From Psychroflexus tropicus DSM 15496 (GTDB taxonomy: Bacteria; Bacteroidota; Bacteroidia; Flavobacteriales; Flavobacteriaceae): a stretch of 64,000 bases of DNA. The stretch spans positions 868,001 to 932,000 of the forward strand of contig NZ_KB905342.1 in assembly GCF_000378765.1 (NCBI RefSeq), written 5' to 3'. Below, piece after piece: positions 37,201-43,583 of this stretch (positions within the stretch are counted from its first letter, which is position 1; every line of letters starts with the position of its first letter). The notes under the pieces were generated by a model. It saw only the letters and a list, made by a program, of their open reading frames with translations, was not told the DNA's origin and ran no database searches. Position numbers and translations under genes: made by a program.

Positions 37201-37977
37201 CTATGCAGATTGTTGTTGATCGTGTTTTAACTGCATAAGCTTATAGGCTGTCATAAATTCCTTGTGGACTTCCTTTTGAGTTAGGTTGAGTTCTTTGGCG
37301 ATACTGGCAAATGAATACTGCTTTTCATTACGGAGCTTCAAAACCTTTTGCTGTTCTTCGGTCATCTTACCGTGGACTTTAATGGACATGGCTAGCTTTG
37401 GTTTGTGGTTACCTCCTGTATGGATGATGGTTTTGATATCCTCAATAGCATTTTTTATGTCATTGCTTGTTTGGGTAATGCTAGTTCCCATCGCCTGGGC
37501 TATCGCTTTATACTGAAAACCATGGCTTAGACAAAGTTCAATCAAGTGTTTTCTTTCAGGGCTAAGCAAAGGAAAGATACTCTTAATACGATTGAAAGCC
37601 TTCTGATCTTCTTCATGATCCTTAAGATGCTGGTTGTCTTGCTCGGGATCGTAACCATGCATATAGTCCTGATAGTTGTCATATTTTTCTAAGCTGTTGA
37701 TCTTTCTCTGAAAGTCATTTTTGGGGCGACAATAGTAGTAGATGCATTGTTTTTTCATTACATAACGCAGTAGAAAGTAAATATGTTCTGGGCGTTCTAT
37801 AGTATCTCTTTTCTGCCACAAGGTGAGAAAGGTATCTTGAAGGATGTTTTCGATGACAAATTCATCATCTATGGTTTGTTTGCCTACCCAAAAGATACTC
37901 CGCTCATATCTGTCATAGATGAGTTTCATAGCCCGTGGATCATTTTGTTTTAATAAATCGTAAATACGCTGTAACAT
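37201..37977 (-). CDS. ECF sigma factor with extra C-terminal HTH, partner of dCas12f
   Basis: 258 aa. Sigma region 2 spans about 1-85 (NILQDTFLTLWQKRDTIERPEHIYFLLRYV). Region 4 spans about 130-180 (LLSPERKHLIELCLSHGFQYKAIAQAMGTS pattern). A further segment of about 50 residues forms a second HTH (QQKVLKLRNEKQYSFASIAKELNLTQKEVHKE). Ordinary ECF factors of Bacteroidota are about 180-200 aa, so the extra HTH is distinctive. No anti-sigma gene is adjacent. The stop is 2 nt before the dCas12f-like start. In the described RNA-guided systems the sigma factor is recruited by dCas12f instead of a promoter motif. Confidence 0.85.
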   Translation of the reverse strand: MLQRIYDLLKQNDPRAMKLIYDRYERSIFWVGKQTIDDEFVIENILQDTFLTLWQKRDTIERPEHIYFLLRYVMKKQCIYYYCRPKNDFQRKINSLEKYDNYQDYMHGYDPEQDNQHLKDHEEDQKAFNRIKSIFPLLSPERKHLIELCLSHGFQYKAIAQAMGTSITQTSNDIKNAIEDIKTIIHTGGNHKPKLAMSIKVHGKMTEEQQKVLKLRNEKQYSFASIAKELNLTQKEVHKEFMTAYKLMQLKHDQQQSA

Positions 37978-38065
37978 AATAATGTGTTTTTAATTCTTAC
38001 CCGTTATTCAATTGAAAAACTATATTTATTGTTTAGCTGAAGGAGATATTCAAGCTTCCCATTCT

Positions 38066-38245
38066 TCATTTATCTGAATTCAAAGCCTTCTCTACTTGCT
38101 CCACTTTTTTATAATATTCTGCTTTTAGTTCATCCGCATAAACAGGAGTTCTATCACCATTGAGACAATAGCGTATGTAGCGAGGAGTTACCTCATATTT
38201 GCATGCGAGGGCTTTTACTACACCGGTGTTATAAATTTTCTTCAT
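38066..38245 (-). CDS. small HTH DNA-binding protein, 59 aa
   Basis: Found by translating the gap upstream of the sigma gene: ATG at 38245, stop at 38066. The protein (VVKALACKYEVTPRYIRYCLNGDR core) looks like a minimal helix-turn-helix of the type common in Bacteroidota mobile DNA. It reads in the same direction as the sigma-dCas12f pair, 88 bp upstream, and divergently from the CI-like regulator at 38356. It may control either promoter. Confidence 0.65.
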   Translation of the reverse strand: MKKIYNTGVVKALACKYEVTPRYIRYCLNGDRTPVYADELKAEYYKKVEQVEKALNSDK

Positions 38246-38276
38246 AAATTACGTAAGTTTGCCTGTTCATTGGTTT

Positions 38277-38323
38277 GTTCCAATTATCGGAACATGATCA
38301 AATATAGTTGATAATTTTCAACT
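38277..38323. promoter_or_regulatory. two dyad operators in a divergent promoter region
   Basis: Two inverted repeats lie between divergent regulator genes: GTTCC-N7-GGAAC (38277-38293) and AGTTGA-N6-TCAACT (38306-38323). Their place between an HTH gene reading left and a CI-like HTH gene reading right suggests operators of one or both proteins, and so control over the sigma-dCas12f transcript. Confidence 0.5.
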
Positions 38324-38355
38324 AAACTAATATTTTGAAGATAATTATCTTCCTT

Positions 38356-38760
38356 ATGAGAAATATTTTACAAGTTTTTACTGATATTGCCCAAAAAGAA
38401 GGGATTAGTATTACCAGTTTGGAAAAGAAAATTGGTGCTAGCAAAGGTGTTTTATCCAGAGCAATAAGCAAAGGAACTGACATTCAAGCGAAATGGCTCT
38501 TTGCTTTGGTTGATAATTATCCCCAATATAGCGCCGAGTGGATACTAACAGGTGAAGGTTCAATGCTACAAAAAGATTCCGCAGACTCAATTTTAAAAGA
38601 AACTGATCCAGAAGTTTTACGAGAAAAATTAGTTTATCTGCAAAGTCAATTGGATGCTTTTGAAAAAGCGAACAACGCTTTAGTGGATGCCAATGATTCT
38701 TTAAAAGAAACGAAATCTATACTTCAAAAGCGTCTTTCAGAGCTTGAGGGAAATAAATAA
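38356..38760 (+). CDS. CI-like HTH transcriptional regulator
   Basis: 134 aa from ATG 38356; an in-frame TTG at 38335 would add seven residues and overlaps the putative promoter, so I prefer the ATG. The N-terminal HTH (TSLEKKIGASKGVLSRAISKGTD) is followed by YSAEWILTGEGSML, a typical end of the phage-repressor-like DNA-binding domain in Flavobacteria. A coiled-coil tail follows (about 85-134). No peptidase domain is present. It is transcribed away from the sigma-dCas12f operon across two dyad operators. Confidence 0.75.
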   Translation: MRNILQVFTDIAQKEGISITSLEKKIGASKGVLSRAISKGTDIQAKWLFALVDNYPQYSAEWILTGEGSMLQKDSADSILKETDPEVLREKLVYLQSQLDAFEKANNALVDANDSLKETKSILQKRLSELEGNK

Positions 38761-38819
38761 AAAAGTTCAGATAAAAGACTTCTATTAAGAAAATAACAAT
38801 CTTGTATTCCTTAATTTAG

Positions 38820-38925
38820 TGCAAATCCAACCCAATCAAAAATATAAAAGCCCTGAAAAGGGCTTAAAACGATTCATTTTTTAGAGTTTAATGGCTTGTG
38901 CAACGATTACCATTGTTGTAAGTAG
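38820..38925 (+). repeat. direct repeat A1: hairpin plus short cassette junction
   Basis: About 106 bp repeated at 39869-39973. It contains the hairpin AAGCCC-TGAAAA-GGGCTT (38848-38865, a terminator-like stem), then TTGTGCAAC (38896-38904), a 10-bp linker GATTACCATT and GTTGTAAGTA, which begins the first cassette. The second copy has the same hairpin and the linker GGTTACCATT. Confidence 0.7.
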
Positions 38926-39528
38926 TTTTTATTCTTTTTTTATTAATATCCATTTCTCGCCTTTGTCGTTTGTATAAGAGACAAGTCCATAGTATTTATC
39001 CCATTGAAATTCAGTCAGTCCAAATTTTCCATTAAGGTTGGAATAAGGACAATTATCTTTATTAAAAGTATATACGTTTTCCCATTCAGAATTCAATTCG
39101 GATGTTTGTATTTTCGGTAAATTATGATTGTAATTACTATACTCTAAATTCAATAGCCGAATTACGGGACTTGAGTCATCTAATTTCTCATTCGCATTGA
39201 TTTGTATAAAATAGTCTTCGACTAAATTGAAAGTGTCCTTTTTAATTTTATAATCTATACGAGCAAATTCTTTGTCAAAATTAGAAACAAAAGGGTGGCA
39301 TTCTCCTTTGGGTTCTTTTGTAATTTTATTAGTAATAAAAATTGTATCAAAATCATTGAGTTGCGATTTGAAGATCAATTTATTTCCTGCTTCGTAATTA
39401 TTGAACCAAGTTTTATCGTTTTCAGTAAAATAGACATTTGTGCAATCAGAACCACAAGATTGTATAATTACACAAATAATTATTAGGATTAGGTATTTCA
39501 TTATCGATTTGGTTAAATTACTTACAAC
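38915..39528. mobile_element. integron-like gene cassette 1 (lipoprotein)
   Basis: Left end GTTGTAAGTA (38915-38924) and right end TACTTACAAC (39519-39528) are exact reverse complements. The gene inside leaves only 4 bp and 17 bp to these ends, so it has no own promoter. Cassette-specific complementary ends are the hallmark of integron cassettes, where both come from one attC core in the circular form. No integron integrase is present in the window. Confidence 0.6.
38929..39501 (-). CDS. hypothetical lipoprotein, cassette 1
   Basis: 190 aa with a lipobox (VIIQSCGS, Cys at about 16). The mature domain contains SDCTNVYF near the start and KGECHPF and KDNCPY later, so a few cysteines could form disulfides. 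C-terminal LVSYTNDKGEKWILIKK is beta-like. No family recognised. It is the sole gene of a compact cassette bounded by complementary 10-mers. Confidence 0.6.
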   Translation of the reverse strand: MKYLILIIICVIIQSCGSDCTNVYFTENDKTWFNNYEAGNKLIFKSQLNDFDTIFITNKITKEPKGECHPFVSNFDKEFARIDYKIKKDTFNLVEDYFIQINANEKLDDSSPVIRLLNLEYSNYNHNLPKIQTSELNSEWENVYTFNKDNCPYSNLNGKFGLTEFQWDKYYGLVSYTNDKGEKWILIKKE

Positions 39529-39650
39529 GGTTCGGCTATGCGTAGTGCGGGATTTTAAGGCACTTAACTTTCCTATTAGCGATAAGTTTGATTAATGTAA
39601 TAGCTTTAATATTTGCACTTTAACCCGCATTACGTATAGCCATTGTGCCA
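39526..39650. repeat. long palindromic cassette junction, copy 1 (attC-like)
   Basis: Left arm 39526-39551 (contains GGCTATGCGTAGTGCGGG) and right arm 39624-39647 (CCCGCATTACGTATAGCC) are imperfect inverted repeats around a 72-bp centre. A second homologous copy lies at 43448-43570. Each sits between the AAC end of one cassette and the GTT start of the next, which is how an attC site is placed. Similar palindromes flank accessory genes in many Bacteroidota, from memory. Confidence 0.7.
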
Positions 39651-39952
39651 GTTGCACAATTCAATTTCTTGTAAATATATATAATTGATTGGCATTGTGA
39701 AGTTTGGAATTGATTATCTTTAGTAATGCAAGGAAAAAATGGAGTATCAAGAGAAGTTGTTCACTCAAAACGGGCAAAAAGTGGAGCAAAAGCTCTACGG
39801 TCTTTGTTTTCTGAAATAGATGCTTACCTAAACCTGATTAGCTTCAATTTAAGCCCTCTAAATCTGAGGTAAATCCAACTTATTTAAAATATGAAAGCCC
39901 TGAAAAGGGCTTAAAACAACTCATTTTTAAGAGTTTTAATGGCTTGTGCAAC
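39651..39952. mobile_element. integron-like cassette 2 (tiny ORF)
   Basis: Starts with GTTGCACAA (39651-39659) and ends with the exact complement TTGTGCAAC (39944-39952). The junction before it has six extra bases compared with the others. It contains a 48-aa reading frame and ends with the 38820-type direct repeat that includes the hairpin AAGCCC/GGGCTT. Confidence 0.5.
39726..39872 (+). CDS. small hypothetical protein, cassette 2 (48 aa)
   Basis: ATG at 39726, stop at 39870-39872. The product is basic (GKNGVSREVVHSKRAKSGAKAL) and then hydrophobic at the C-terminus. I recognise no family. It is the only reading frame in cassette 2 and on the opposite strand to the genes of the other cassettes. 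It may be a remnant of a longer gene. Confidence 0.35.
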   Translation: MQGKNGVSREVVHSKRAKSGAKALRSLFSEIDAYLNLISFNLSPLNLR

Positions 39953-39973
39953 GGTTACCATTGTTGTGCATAG
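39869..39973 (+). repeat. direct repeat A2: hairpin plus short cassette junction
   Basis: Second copy of the 38820 repeat. It has the same AAGCCCTGAAAAGGGCTT hairpin (39895-39912), then TTGTGCAAC (39944-39952), linker GGTTACCATT and GTTGTGCATA, which opens cassette 3. Confidence 0.7.
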
Positions 39974-39979
39974 TACTTT

Positions 39980-40750
39980 TTAAAAATTAATATAGAATTG
40001 ATTGTCAAATTCATTTGAGGAATATAAATCCTTTATCATTGTTTCAAGGTCTTTATTGTCCAAAAACTTTTGGTATTTTGGATATTTCAACTTCGTTTGT
40101 TCTAAAGCTTTAATTGGGTCAAATCCATTATCTCGAAGCTTACCAATTTTATCAATTAAGTATTTCTTGGTATTCCTTGTGTATTGAATATTGTCTACTT
40201 TTTTTAAAAAAAAAGCTCTAAGAATGTTGGCTTCTGTTGTTGGATTTAGATTTTTATAAATTGGTGATTTCAGTAAAATATCTAATTTTTTATTTTCAAC
40301 GTAAGACAGGTAATTTTGAATATTGAGGTTAAAAGAATGTAGATTAATGACTAATGAATCATAATTGTAGAAACAACCTTTTGCAATACTATTAAGTTTG
40401 TCTTTTTCGTTGAGTTTTACCAGTTCATTTTTAAAAGCCCAATTATTCTCTATACTCCACATATCTACAACCAAATTCTGGAATTCTAATTTTATTCCTT
40501 TATGTCTGTTGATAGTGTATTTGTACTTTGACTCATTAATAATCTCAAGTAATTTGTTATTTTCTAAATCTATAATAATATCTAAGTCTCTAGATTTTTT
40601 TGACTTCAAAAAATCTCTAAAATAACCGCCAACTATATATGCACTTCCATATACAAATATGTTGTATAGTAAATATTTAAATTCAGGATTGCTTTGTAAC
40701 TCTGAATTAAAATGAATTTTAAATTGAGATTTAATGTCTTTGTAATCCAA
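39980..40750 (-). CDS. nucleotidyltransferase, poly(A) polymerase / CCA-adding head domain-like
   Basis: 256 aa. VGGYFRDFLKSKKSRDLDIIID (about residues 40-62) is the G-G-x2-RD...D-x-D signature of class II nucleotidyltransferases (poly(A) polymerase / CCA-adding head domain). A third acidic residue follows in NLVVDMWSI (about 92-100). The RNA-binding tail of true CCA enzymes is not obvious, and the protein is short, so it is probably a specialised enzyme that modifies a tRNA or other target. It lies 3 bp after the dGTPase gene in the same cassette, which suggests joint work, possibly in phage defence. Confidence 0.7.
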   Translation of the reverse strand: MDYKDIKSQFKIHFNSELQSNPEFKYLLYNIFVYGSAYIVGGYFRDFLKSKKSRDLDIIIDLENNKLLEIINESKYKYTINRHKGIKLEFQNLVVDMWSIENNWAFKNELVKLNEKDKLNSIAKGCFYNYDSLVINLHSFNLNIQNYLSYVENKKLDILLKSPIYKNLNPTTEANILRAFFLKKVDNIQYTRNTKKYLIDKIGKLRDNGFDPIKALEQTKLKYPKYQKFLDNKDLETMIKDLYSSNEFDNQFYINF

Positions 40751-40753
40751 ACT

Positions 40754-41182
40754 TTAAATTTTTATTCCCTTTAATTGCTGAAATAATCTAATTGCATATC
40801 TGTCTGTCATTCCACTAACAAAGTCAACGATTAATTGTAACTTTTTGTATTCTGAATTTGAATACTTTTCAACATCTTCATAAACTTTTCTATGGCTTGT
40901 GGAAATTATTTTATATAGGCGAGCCTCTAAATTATTTCCAGCCGACTTGAATGATTCGCTTTGAGAAGCGGTTACAAATATTTCCAATAACCCATATATA
41001 GCTTCCCATCCAGCAATTTCTTTCTTTAAAATAGATTTGTCGTCAAAAACGATGTATTGAAGATTCTTGTATGCTTTTCTAATGTCATTAGCATCTGAAA
41101 TGTCTATTATTTCGTCTTCTAATTTTCCTTCCATAATAATTTCATAGTTTTCCTCAAAAGATTTAACGATGCTTTCAAGCAT
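40754..41182 (-). pseudogene. dGTPase, C-terminal part after a frameshift
   Basis: 142 aa ending VSGMTDRYAIRLFQQLKGIKI, which is the usual end of bacterial dGTPases (SGMTD motif). In the same frame the reading continues upstream of the ATG (TSLVIQKFRIFTQQIMLES) back to the T5 run at 41250-41254, where it joins the N-terminal part. It is therefore not an independent gene but the second half of one dGTPase. If translated from its own ATG it would lack the HD site. Confidence 0.75.
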
Positions 41183-41243
41183 AATCTGTTGAGTGAAAAT
41201 TCGAAATTTTTGAATGACAAGTGAAGTGTCTATGTTTTTTTCG

Positions 41244-42122
41244 TCAGAATTTTTCTTTTAAGTCTTTTATTTTATTTAAAACTGCTTCTTTATTTTTATC
41301 TAAGTTTTTGGCAAATATTCTTTCAATATCATCTAGATTAACTTTACCAAGTTTAATTCCATCTTCAATATCTGCTGCACTATATGCAATATCATCAGCT
41401 GCTTCTAAAAGGTAAACTACAGGATGCCTTCTGTTTCCTAATTTTAAATAGTCATTAATTTTTTTATATGTCTCTGTCTCGGTCACGAAATAGCCAAATT
41501 TTTTCTTTGCAATTTCAGTAGTTGGCTTTTTATTTCCCTCTAAAGAGTTCGATGGATATTTGATTATCGATGCTAAACTTGAATAATTCAAATTATAACC
41601 AAACTCATCTCCGAAATAATATAACTTCGATAAAATTCTTAGTGTTTGAACATTTCCGTCAAAGTTTTCAAAATCAGATTTTTCAAGGTCTGAAAGTGAT
41701 GTTTTTTTATTTTTTTCAAAATATTGTTTAAAAAACTTTTTAATGGCTTCTTCTCCAAAATGTCCAAATGGTGGATTACCCAAATCGTGTACTAAACCTG
41801 CAACTCTCAAAAGTGAACTTAAATTACCTTTTAGGCTTAAGTCAAGCTCTTTCTTATTTAATAGCAGATTCTCAATACTTTGTCCAATGGAACTTGCTAG
41901 ATATGAGACTTCTAAAGAGTGAGTTAAACGTGTTCTGATATAATCACTTTCCTCCAATGGAAAGACTTGTGTTTTATCTTGTAATCTTCGTATAGGTGCG
42001 CTTGAAATTAATCGTCCATAGTCATTCTCAAAAGTATTTCGTCCATCACTTTCAATCGTTGCAGACTTTTCTCTAAATCGTTTTTCTTCAAGTATTAATT
42101 TCCATTTTTCTTTATAGTTCAT
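41244..42122 (-). pseudogene. dGTPase (HD superfamily), N-terminal part, frameshifted
   Basis: 292 aa with the HD-domain dGTPase motifs: RLQDKTQVFPL, RTRLTHSLEVS, VHDLGNPPFGHFGEEAI (about 113-129) and AADDIAYSAADIEDG near 240. These are metal and substrate residues of deoxyguanosine triphosphate triphosphohydrolases. The frame ends early at KDLKEKF. Removing one base from the A5 run (plus strand T5 at 41250-41254) would join it to the C-terminal part, giving about 440 aa, the normal family length. It is a recent decay or a sequencing error. An IS3 element lies 14 bp before the start codon. Some dGTPases starve phages of dNTPs. Confidence 0.8.
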
Positions 42123-42174
42123 ATGTTTCTTCAGTATGTCTAGTCCTGAAATATGGCTACAGGTTAAAATTAAT

Positions 42175-43029
42175 TTAGGCTGTGAATTTATAAACCATAT
42201 TTGGTGTTTTAAAGTTTAAAGATAAATGTAATCTTACTTCATTATATAATTTAATAGCATTTTTTGTTGCCCTTTTGGCGTGAGTCACGTCCGTAAAGGT
42301 CTGGTCTAGATAGAACTCGCCTTTCAAGATACCGTTTACACGCTCCGCCATTGCATTCTCATAGCAATGGTTTTCTTCAGTCATACTGATTTCTATTTTG
42401 TTTCTTTTTAATATTTGGGTATATACATTGCTGCAATACTGTATCCCTCTATCAGAATGATGTACAAGTCTGTCAACATGATTTGCCTGATACAAAGCCT
42501 TTTTTAAAGCCCTCACGCAGCCTTTAAGTTCAAGGCTATTACTTAGGTCATAACCAATAATTTTACGGGAGTACATATCTGTAATTAGTGCCAGGTAACA
42601 AAACCCTTTTACAGTTCTGATGTAGGTGATGTCACTCGCCCAGACTTGATTAGGTCTTGTGATTTCTACATTTTTAATGATATTGTTATACTTTCTAAAC
42701 CTATGCAAGGAGTTTGTAGTCCTAGAGGTGTATTTTTTTCTTAAGGTGAGCATATTGTGTTCTCTAAGGATATTAAATAAGGTATCTCTACCAATTTTGA
42801 GATTAGCTTTAATAAACTCATCTTTCAATGATTTCTTTAGTTTTCTGACGCCTTCTCTAGGGAGGGATTTACGTCTTTGTTTGACTATAGCTATTACCTT
42901 TTCTTTTATTTCCAGGCGTTGATTCTCTCTGCGTTTGTATTTGTAGTAGGCATCACGCTTTAATCCAAAAGATTCAGTTATAGAAGCTAAAGAAGCAAAT
43001 CCCTTGGCTTTTTCCTTAGCTTTTATCAA
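42175..43029 (-). CDS. IS3 transposase OrfB (DDE integrase domain)
   Basis: 284 aa. It has an HTH_21-like N-terminal part (LKKSLKDEFIKANLKIGRDTL), then the rve integrase core with Asp in WASDITYI, Asp in HHSDRGIQY and Glu in NAMAERVNGILKGEF, the complete DDE triad. Its independent start would be a TTG. More likely it is made as an OrfAB fusion by -1 frameshifting on the A9 run (plus strand 43044-43052) in the end of orfA. The sequence joined by the shift reads KKKTKYQALIKAKEK, which continues smoothly into the OrfB protein. Confidence 0.9.
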   Translation of the reverse strand: MIKAKEKAKGFASLASITESFGLKRDAYYKYKRRENQRLEIKEKVIAIVKQRRKSLPREGVRKLKKSLKDEFIKANLKIGRDTLFNILREHNMLTLRKKYTSRTTNSLHRFRKYNNIIKNVEITRPNQVWASDITYIRTVKGFCYLALITDMYSRKIIGYDLSNSLELKGCVRALKKALYQANHVDRLVHHSDRGIQYCSNVYTQILKRNKIEISMTEENHCYENAMAERVNGILKGEFYLDQTFTDVTHAKRATKNAIKLYNEVRLHLSLNFKTPNMVYKFTA

Positions 43030-43397
43030 GGCTTGATACTTAGTTTTTTTTTAAGTTCAAGTACAGATTTATAGCCAAGCTTTTCCGCTGCTACTTCAAG
43101 ATATGAATCGTCTATCAATGAATCCATATCCTTTTTTAGCAGTACTTTTTTAAGCTGTTCAATCTCTTTTTGAAGCTGCTTAATTCTTGTTATTTCATCC
43201 TTAGTTTCCACTTTAATTCGGGTATTCATTAAGTCTTTACGGTTGTACTTTCTGATCCATTCATTAATGGTGGTGGGATTGATCCCGTAAAGTTTTCCAA
43301 GTTGACTTTTGTTTAATTTACCGGTGGTAAGTTCGTCTAAAATTTTAAGTTTAAAAGGTTCCGAATACCGTCTGATCACTTTGTCATTTTTGTACAT
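43026..43397 (-). CDS. IS3 transposase OrfA
   Basis: 123 aa with the HTH_Tnp_1 fold (FKLKILDELTTGKLNKSQLGKLYGINPTTINEWIRKY) and a leucine-zipper-like stretch (IKQLQKEIEQLKKVLLKK) used for dimerisation. It overlaps orfB by 4 bp and has the slippery A9 run near its 3' end. It binds the IS ends and regulates transposition in this family. Confidence 0.88.
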   Translation of the reverse strand: MYKNDKVIRRYSEPFKLKILDELTTGKLNKSQLGKLYGINPTTINEWIRKYNRKDLMNTRIKVETKDEITRIKQLQKEIEQLKKVLLKKDMDSLIDDSYLEVAAEKLGYKSVLELKKKLSIKP

Positions 43398-43447
43398 AAT
43401 TGTTTGAATTATGTAGCCTTTATTCAGGACGGGTCAGTATTATGCAC

Positions 43448-43570
43448 AACGGTCTCGGCTATGCGTAGTGCGGGATTTCAAGGCACTTAACTTTCCGTTT
43501 AGCAGTTAGTTTATTTAATGTAATTGCTTTCATATCAGCACTTTCGCCCGCATTACGTATAGCCATTGTT
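43448..43570. repeat. long palindromic cassette junction, copy 2 (attC-like)
   Basis: Homologous over its length to 39526-39650, sharing the arm GGCTATGCGTAGTGCGGG, then AAGGCACTTAACTTTCC and the right arm CCCGCATTACGTATAGCC. It separates the AAC end of cassette 3 from the GTTG start of cassette 4. Confidence 0.7.
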
Positions 43571-43583
43571 GGGGCATCGTGTT

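Larger units (their letters stand above)
42137..43436 (-). mobile_element. IS3-family insertion sequence, 1300 bp
   Basis: Contains overlapping orfA and orfB. Terminal inverted repeats start TGTCTAGTCCTGAA (left) and TGACCCGTCCTGAA (right, read inward) and agree at 18 of the first 25 positions, ending in GGCTACA. A 3-bp target duplication GTA flanks it (42134-42136 and 43437-43439). It inserted 14 bp upstream of the dGTPase start, at the edge of cassette 3, and probably changes expression of that gene. Confidence 0.85.
39963..43450. mobile_element. integron-like cassette 3 (nucleotidyltransferase + dGTPase), interrupted by IS3
   Basis: Left end GTTGTGCATA (39963-39972) and right end TATGCACAAC (43441-43450) are exact reverse complements. 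Without the 1300-bp IS3 insertion and its target duplication the cassette would be about 2.2 kb. It would leave about 7 bp after the last stop and about 18 bp before the dGTPase ATG, so no room for a promoter. Confidence 0.6.

Noticed and set aside
41221-41415. 64-aa plus-strand frame
   Set aside because: Antisense to the dGTPase; no start context and no family.
43026-43029. Frameshift damage between IS3 orfA and orfB
   Set aside because: The overlap with a preceding A9 run is the normal programmed -1 frameshift arrangement of IS3 elements.
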